From positions 1-11,373 of the forward strand of contig JAHDHM010000079.1 in assembly GCA_020631315.1 (NCBI GenBank): a stretch of DNA of 11,373 nt, given 5' to 3'. Positions 7,407-11,373 of this stretch are shown here, piece by piece; positions within the stretch are counted from its first letter, which is position 1, and the number at the start of each line of letters is the position of its first letter. The DNA is from Acidimicrobiales bacterium. Its GTDB lineage: Bacteria > Actinomycetota > Acidimicrobiia > Acidimicrobiales > Poriferisodaliceae. Under the pieces are notes generated by a model, which saw only the letters and a list, made by a program, of their open reading frames with translations, searched no databases and was not told where the DNA came from. Both the position numbers and the translations under genes were made by a program.

Positions 7407-8528
7407 ATGTCGACGGCCACGATCACCGAACTCCTGCTGCACCGTCACGAGCTGCCCGTCGCAGGCGGTGAGTACGAGATGTCCACGTCCACCGTCGAGA
7501 CCCTCGTCTCGTGGGTGGTGGAGCTGCGCACCGACCGAGGCGCCGTCGGCTTCGGCGAGGTCTGCCCCCTCGGCCCGGCCTACCAGGCGGAGTTCGCGGA
7601 CGGTGCAGCCGCCGCCATCCTCGAGCTCGCGCCGACGGTGATCGGTCTCGACCCGACGCAGACCACGCTGGTCAACCGACACATGGACGCTGCGCTCGTC
7701 GGGCACAACTACGCCAAGTCGGCAATCGACCTGGCGTGCTGGGACGTCACGGGAAAGCTGCTCGACCGTCGCGTCGTCGACCTGCTCGGCGGCACCGATG
7801 CCACCTCCGTACCGACCTACTGGGGGCTCATGCCCGCGTCGGTCGAGGAGACCGTCGCCAAGGCCGTGTCGTTGGTCGAGGTCGGCTACGAACGCCTGCA
7901 GCTCAAGACCGGCGGACGGCCACTCGCCGACGACATCGCCTGCATGCGCGGCATCGCCGCCGCCGTTCCGCCGACGGTCAGGTTGCTCGCCGATGCCAAC
8001 CGGGGCTGGACGATGCGCGACGCGATGGAGTTCAGCATCGCCTGCCGTGACATCCCGCTGGCGCTCGAGCAGCCCTGCGCCACCCTCGACGAGCATCGGG
8101 ACCTCGTCGGCCGCGTGGCCCATCCGGTGTTCCTGGACGAGTCGACGACCGACGTGGCGACGATCGTGCGCATCGCCGGCCAGGGCATCGCCCAGGGATT
8201 CGGCATGAAGCTCTCACGCGTCGGCGGCCTCACCAAGCTGCGTGCCGTGCGCGACATCTGCGACGCCATGCGGTTGCCGATGACCGTCGACGACACCTGG
8301 GGCGGCGACCTCGTCGCGTCGGCCATCACTCAGATGGGCGCCACCCTCGACCCGGACCTCTACGAGGGTTCGTGGATCTCGGCGCCGTACACGACCGAGA
8401 ACTACCCGGTGCAGTCCACACCGATCACGGTCGAGCACGGACGCATCGCGCTGCTCGACGGCCCCGGCCTCGGCGTCGACATCGACACCTCGCACTGGTC
8501 GCTGCCGGTCGCGACCGTCACGGGCTGA
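7407..8528 (+). CDS. Enolase-superfamily (MR/MLE) enzyme, cis-3-hydroxy-L-proline dehydratase-like
   Basis: A 373-residue mandelate racemase/muconate lactonizing enzyme with a complete capping domain (about 1-130) and barrel. Mg2+ ligands appear at D196 (ADANRGW), E221 (ALEQPC) and D244 (FLDES). The acid/base lysines are K167 (LQLKTGG) and K268 (MKLSRVGGLTK), one on each face of the active site, followed by VDDTWGGD near 293. The capping-domain stretch GFGEVCPLGPAY, then AIDLACWDVTGK, LQLKTGG and DTWGGD are, from memory, typical of the group annotated as cis-3-hydroxy-L-proline dehydratase or related proline-type epimerases. In that group Gln often stands in the first place of the KxK motif. 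The family chemistry (proton abstraction next to a carboxylate) is secure; the proline-like substrate is inference. The ATG at 7407 was chosen because the capping domain starts there. Confidence 0.9.
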   Translation: MSTATITELLLHRHELPVAGGEYEMSTSTVETLVSWVVELRTDRGAVGFGEVCPLGPAYQAEFADGAAAAILELAPTVIGLDPTQTTLVNRHMDAALVGHNYAKSAIDLACWDVTGKLLDRRVVDLLGGTDATSVPTYWGLMPASVEETVAKAVSLVEVGYERLQLKTGGRPLADDIACMRGIAAAVPPTVRLLADANRGWTMRDAMEFSIACRDIPLALEQPCATLDEHRDLVGRVAHPVFLDESTTDVATIVRIAGQGIAQGFGMKLSRVGGLTKLRAVRDICDAMRLPMTVDDTWGGDLVASAITQMGATLDPDLYEGSWISAPYTTENYPVQSTPITVEHGRIALLDGPGLGVDIDTSHWSLPVATVTG

Positions 8529-8530
8529 GG

Positions 8531-8546
8531 GCTCGCTCCGACGAGC
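8531..8546. terminator. Short hairpin between convergent genes
   Basis: GCTCG (8531-8535) and CGAGC (8542-8546) form a 5-bp stem with a 6-nt loop in the 34-nt gap between two converging stop codons. Position favours a bidirectional terminator, but the stem is short and no T-run follows. Confidence 0.25.
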
Positions 8547-8562
8547 AACCACGGTCGGTAGT

Positions 8563-9228
8563 TCAGCCGGCCTCGGGCACCGTCGCGTAGGCCCGGACGG
8601 TGAAGGTGCCGGCGCCTTCGAGCTTGGGCGGCACGGCGGTGAACGTGAACCCGCCGGCGGGCAGTTGGTCGAGCCCGCGGAGGTGTTCGACGATCGGGAT
8701 GCCGGCGCGCAGCAGCGTCGTGTGCACCGGTCGCTGGGCGTCGTCGGTGCTGTCGATGTTGAGCGAGTCGATGCCGACGCAGGCGACACCGGCGGCGACC
8801 AGGCGACGCGCTGCGTTCTCGGTGAGGAACGGGTGGTCGACGAAGTAGTCGTCGGTCCCGAAGCGTTCGCCGTGGTCGGTGCGGATGAGCACGGCCGTGC
8901 CCCGGTGACCCGCGACGTCGAAGTCGGCCAGGTCGATCGAGCGCTCCCCCACCCGATCAAGACACACCGCCGGCACGTCGGCGACCCGTTCGAGCGCGAG
9001 TCCGGTCAGGTCGTGACCGTCGGCGAAGCGGTGGTACGGCACGTCGAGGTACGTCCCGGTGTTGGTGCACAGGTGCACCATGCCGATCTCGAAGGTCACA
9101 CCCGGCCCGTAGGCCTCCTCGGCCGCCTCCCGGCTCAGGTGGACCTCGACCTCGGGCGTCGGCAGACCGGGATAGGTCTGCATGCCCGAGCTGATCGTGT
9201 GGCTGAGGTCGACGAGTCGGCGAGACAT
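8563..9228 (-). CDS. Cyclase/kynurenine-formamidase-family hydrolase with altered metal motif
   Basis: A 221-residue protein of the cyclase family (KynB-type formamidases, isatin hydrolase and related enzymes), of usual length. It opens with the family's RLVDLSHTISSGMQTYPG. The signature HxGTHxDxPxH appears as NTGTYLDVPYH: N56 and Y60 replace two metal-binding histidines, while D62 and H66 are kept. Further conserved elements are VLIRTDHG in mid-protein and GIDSLNID followed by HTTLLRAGIPIVEHL. I believe an Asn/Tyr variant is found in other actinobacterial members, so this may be a subfamily trait rather than a dead enzyme. Family members open cyclic or N-formyl amides. ATG 9228 was chosen because the conserved N-terminus starts there; the longer open frame is low-complexity. 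It converges with the enolase-superfamily gene and diverges from the 567-residue gene. Confidence 0.88.
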   Translation of the reverse strand: MSRRLVDLSHTISSGMQTYPGLPTPEVEVHLSREAAEEAYGPGVTFEIGMVHLCTNTGTYLDVPYHRFADGHDLTGLALERVADVPAVCLDRVGERSIDLADFDVAGHRGTAVLIRTDHGERFGTDDYFVDHPFLTENAARRLVAAGVACVGIDSLNIDSTDDAQRPVHTTLLRAGIPIVEHLRGLDQLPAGGFTFTAVPPKLEGAGTFTVRAYATVPEAG

Positions 9229-9236
9229 CGCCGAGG

Positions 9237-9242
9237 ATCCTA
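9237..9242 (-). promoter_or_regulatory. TAGGAT -10 box, likely leaderless start of the cyclase gene
   Basis: On the minus strand TAGGAT lies 8 nt before the ATG at 9228. It matches TANNNT and the spacing seen ahead of the enolase-superfamily gene. The transcript would begin at or within a base or two of the start codon. No convincing -35 box is present. Confidence 0.42.
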
Positions 9243-9261
9243 CGACCGAGGCACCCTGCCC

Positions 9262-9267
9262 TAGAGT
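9262..9267 (+). promoter_or_regulatory. TAGAGT -10 box for the 567-residue gene
   Basis: TAGAGT matches TANNNT and would start transcription near 9274, leaving a leader of about 22 nt with the strong ribosome site at 9285-9290. It lies in the 67-bp divergent gap, only 19 bp from the minus-strand box, so one bound protein could affect both. Confidence 0.4.
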
Positions 9268-9284
9268 TCGGGGTTCCGCCGAGC

Positions 9285-9290
9285 AGGAGG
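9285..9290 (+). promoter_or_regulatory. Strong Shine-Dalgarno AGGAGG deciding the start at 9296
   Basis: A perfect AGGAGG lies 5 nt before ATG 9296. The frame is open back to about 9182, but that part overlaps the cyclase gene on the other strand and lacks a ribosome site, so 9296 is the start. It is the best ribosome site in the window. Confidence 0.85.
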
Positions 9291-9295
9291 GGCCG

Positions 9296-10999
9296 ATGGC
9301 GACCAGCACCAACGCGCCATCGCTGCTCGATCGGCTGCTCGACGCCGAGGAACGAGTGCGCGCCCCCGAGGTGGTCCTGGACCCCGCCGTGATGGGCGCC
9401 GCCCGCCTCACCCGCTACAGCTTCAACCGGACGATGCTGCGACGTGCTGCGGCCGACGGCTGGACCGCCCGCCTCGCCGTGCAGGAGTTGGACGACGACG
9501 GCCGAGGCCGCAGCGTCTACGAGATCGACACCGGCACCCACCTGTTCAGCTTCGTGGCCGTGACGACCACGATCGACGAGGCCGACCACACGGACAGGGT
9601 GATCGCCGACCGTTGGGAGATCGCCGCCGTCCTCGCCGAGGGTGAGGTGCGCGGCGAGCGGCTCGACCGGTTGTGCCGTCTGGCTCCCGGCCAGGAGTCG
9701 GCGCGCCTCGACTCGTCGGTCTTGGTGCTCACCCGTGGCAACCGCAGCGTCCGGTTCTTCGACTATCTCGTCGAACGTCTCGCCGCAGGGCTCCAGCCCG
9801 AGGCGGACAAGGTCGGCGATGCCGGCTACATCATGCGGTCGACGGCCTTCTACGCCAACGGCAAGTACGGGATGCGTTCGTTCGAGGGCTACGACGACGA
9901 GCACCCGCTTCGAGCGCCGTACCGAGCGCAGTTCGTCGCCTCGTGGTGCTTCCGTGAACTGTCCTACGACGTGGTCGAACACTGCGCCAGGGCCAAGGGC
10001 GGCGACGCCGCCGTCGCGTTCGACGACGAGTGGCGACGCTTCTTCGGACTCGGCAACGCGACCGGACTCGGTCTCGTCCCGTACGCCTTCCACCACCCCG
10101 ACGTCATCCATGCCTGGTGCGGTGTGCGCGAACTCGCGCTCGCCGAGGTGCGGGCGCTTCCCTCGACGCCCGAGCGCCGGGCGACGTTGGAGCGTTGGCT
10201 CGAGCGTGCCGCGGCGCACGTCGCGAACGGCACCGACCGCGACTGCACACCGTTCCTCAGCCCCACCCAGCTCGTCCCGGTCGTCGAGCAACTCCGGGCT
10301 GCATGGGCCGAGGTCGCCGACGAACCGAACCCGTTCGACGCGTTCTACACACGCGGCACGACACTCGGCGTCGAAGCGCAGGAGCTGGCGGTGTCGCTGC
10401 TGGTCGAGCTGCACGACGGTGACGACGACCTGTTCGATCAGCTCTTCGTCGCCGACGAACGGCAACGGCTCGATCTGACGATGCCGGTCGGCGAGCTGGC
10501 CACAACGATCGACGGGCACTACGCATGGCTCGACGACCTGGCGCTCGACCATCCCGACGCCGACACGTTCTGGTGGGTCATCAGCGACAACACCGAAGAA
10601 CCGCGCCGAGTGCGCCGGGACCGGCTGGACCCCGAAGGCAGAGATGTCGCGATCGACGTCGCGCTGCGCGTCCACCGGCTCCGCGTCACCCTCGACGCGC
10701 TCGACCCGGCCCTGACCGTCGGCGAGCTGCTCATGGACTGGCCTGTCCACCGGCTGGCCGTGCGACGCGTCCAGAACCACCGAGGTCGCTACAGCGAGCC
10801 ACGCGACAACCCGTGCGCAGCCGACTACCTGCCGTTGCAGCTGCAGCGCTTCCAACTGGCGATGTACGGCATGGACGACTTCACGCCGAAGTCCACCGAC
10901 TGGCTGCGAGTCACCCTCAACCAGGGCGCCCCACGCTTCGCCGACCTCGGCCTCAGCATGACCGACGAGTGGGCACTCCCGGCACGCCCGGCTTCCTGA
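9296..10999 (+). CDS. Unrecognised 567-residue soluble protein
   Basis: I do not recognise this protein. It is 567 residues with no signal peptide or membrane helix, so probably cytoplasmic; it is acidic and rich in Trp, Tyr, Arg and Asp. Segments that look structured are RLTRYSFNRTMLRRAAADGW (about 37-56), AFYANGKYGMRSFEGYDDEH (about 182-201), an internal GNATGLGLVPYAFHHPDVIH near 250-270, FWWVISDNTEE near 424 and a C-terminal DFTPKSTDWLRVTLNQGAP. His, Asp and Arg clusters in the middle could form an active site, but no known nucleotide, metal or nucleophile motif stands out. The codon pattern is like its neighbours, so it is not a recent foreign gene. The strong ribosome site suggests high expression. 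It diverges from the cyclase gene, and the M19 gene begins 19 nt downstream, so it is probably part of the same catabolic unit. Confidence 0.85.
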   Translation: MATSTNAPSLLDRLLDAEERVRAPEVVLDPAVMGAARLTRYSFNRTMLRRAAADGWTARLAVQELDDDGRGRSVYEIDTGTHLFSFVAVTTTIDEADHTDRVIADRWEIAAVLAEGEVRGERLDRLCRLAPGQESARLDSSVLVLTRGNRSVRFFDYLVERLAAGLQPEADKVGDAGYIMRSTAFYANGKYGMRSFEGYDDEHPLRAPYRAQFVASWCFRELSYDVVEHCARAKGGDAAVAFDDEWRRFFGLGNATGLGLVPYAFHHPDVIHAWCGVRELALAEVRALPSTPERRATLERWLERAAAHVANGTDRDCTPFLSPTQLVPVVEQLRAAWAEVADEPNPFDAFYTRGTTLGVEAQELAVSLLVELHDGDDDLFDQLFVADERQRLDLTMPVGELATTIDGHYAWLDDLALDHPDADTFWWVISDNTEEPRRVRRDRLDPEGRDVAIDVALRVHRLRVTLDALDPALTVGELLMDWPVHRLAVRRVQNHRGRYSEPRDNPCAADYLPLQLQRFQLAMYGMDDFTPKSTDWLRVTLNQGAPRFADLGLSMTDEWALPARPAS

Positions 11000-11018
11000 G
11001 CAGAACGAGAATCAGCAC

Positions 11019-11373
11019 GTGATCGTCGACGGACTGCAGATCAACAACTGGACCCGCCCGGTCATCGACGAGGTCCGCTCGGGTGGCGTCGATGTCGTCC
11101 ACGCCACGGTCGGTGTGTGGGAGGACCTCGCCGGCGCGATGACGCGCATCGGCGCCTTCCGTCATCTGTGCCGGGTCAACAGCGACGTCATCCGCATCAC
11201 CCGCACCATCGACGAGATCGAACAGGCGAAGGCCGACGGTGTGCTGGCGATCGTCATGGGCTTCCAGAACAGCTCGATGCTCGGCGACGACCCCGAGATG
11301 GCCGGCATCTTCGCCGATGTCGGGATCCGTGTCGTCCAGCTGACCTACAACATCGCGAACCATCTCGGTTCGA
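11019..11373 (+). CDS. Peptidase M19 (membrane dipeptidase) family protein, N-terminal part
   Basis: The gene starts at GTG 11019 and runs off the window after 118 codons. The start agrees with the family N-terminus (VIVDGLQINNW), and ACGAGA lies about 8 nt upstream as a weak ribosome site. The later segments AIVMGFQNSS and GIRVVQLTYNIANHLGS clearly match the M19 barrel (in classical members, EGG followed by a stretch ending in LT). The zinc ligands usually seen here, the HxD after the opening DG and the Glu of EGG, are replaced by LQI and by FQN. From memory this is a distinct M19 subfamily found near enolase-superfamily genes. It may still be a hydrolase with rearranged ligands or a different activity; the His ligands of the second half are outside the window. 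It probably shares a transcript with the 567-residue gene, 19 nt upstream. Confidence 0.88.
   Translation, partial: MIVDGLQINNWTRPVIDEVRSGGVDVVHATVGVWEDLAGAMTRIGAFRHLCRVNSDVIRITRTIDEIEQAKADGVLAIVMGFQNSSMLGDDPEMAGIFADVGIRVVQLTYNIANHLGS

Noticed and set aside
6480..8123. Long minus-strand open frame opposite the SDR and enolase-superfamily genes
   Set aside because: It is open only because high-GC DNA has few stops; the plus strand carries full conserved motifs of two known families, and the antisense product has no recognisable motif.
8957..10855. Minus-strand open frame of over 600 codons opposite the 567-residue gene
   Set aside because: Its C-terminal part overlaps the cyclase gene in another frame, no ribosome site is seen, and the plus-strand gene has a perfect AGGAGG and sensible G/C third positions.

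Overview
The window is gene-dense, high-GC DNA with strongly G/C-ending codons, short gaps, 4-nt start/stop overlaps, GTG starts and TANNNT boxes lying just ahead of start codons. Together with a lipoprotein carrying a Thr/Ala/Pro-rich linker, this points to an actinobacterium, probably of the Acidimicrobiia (Ilumatobacter-like) type. The taxonomic guess is inference from style and protein resemblance, not a database match. I see no rRNA, tRNA, CRISPR array, insertion sequence or prophage gene, and no gene-free stretch over 300 bases.

Region 1 (1-2699, plus strand) is an export and sensing operon: the C-terminal end of a MacB/FtsX-type ABC permease, an OmpR-family response regulator and a membrane sensor histidine kinase. 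The last two overlap by 4 nt.

Region 2 (6416 down to 2667, minus strand) is a run of four genes: an ATP-grasp ligase, a HAD phosphatase overlapping it by 4 nt, then after 81 nt a secreted lipoprotein alpha/beta hydrolase, and a small two-helix membrane protein. The last gene runs 33 nt into the 3' end of the convergent kinase gene. A 17-nt-period tandem duplication sits at the stop codon of the HAD gene.

Region 3 (6567-11373) looks like a small-molecule catabolic locus. It holds an SDR oxidoreductase, an enolase-superfamily (mandelate racemase/muconate lactonizing) enzyme resembling cis-3-hydroxy-L-proline dehydratases, a minus-strand cyclase/kynurenine-formamidase-family protein, a 567-residue protein I do not recognise, and the start of an M19 'membrane dipeptidase' family protein cut by the window end. 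Two of these, the cyclase and the M19 protein, lack canonical metal-ligand residues of their families. Their chemistry may therefore differ from the default annotation.

A plausible joint reading is oxidation (SDR), dehydration or epimerisation (enolase member) and hydrolysis (cyclase, M19) of an amino-acid- or peptide-like compound, with the ATP-grasp/HAD pair transcribed divergently from the same 150-bp gap. The substrate is unknown. The most novel element is the unrecognised 567-residue protein between the cyclase and the M19 gene.
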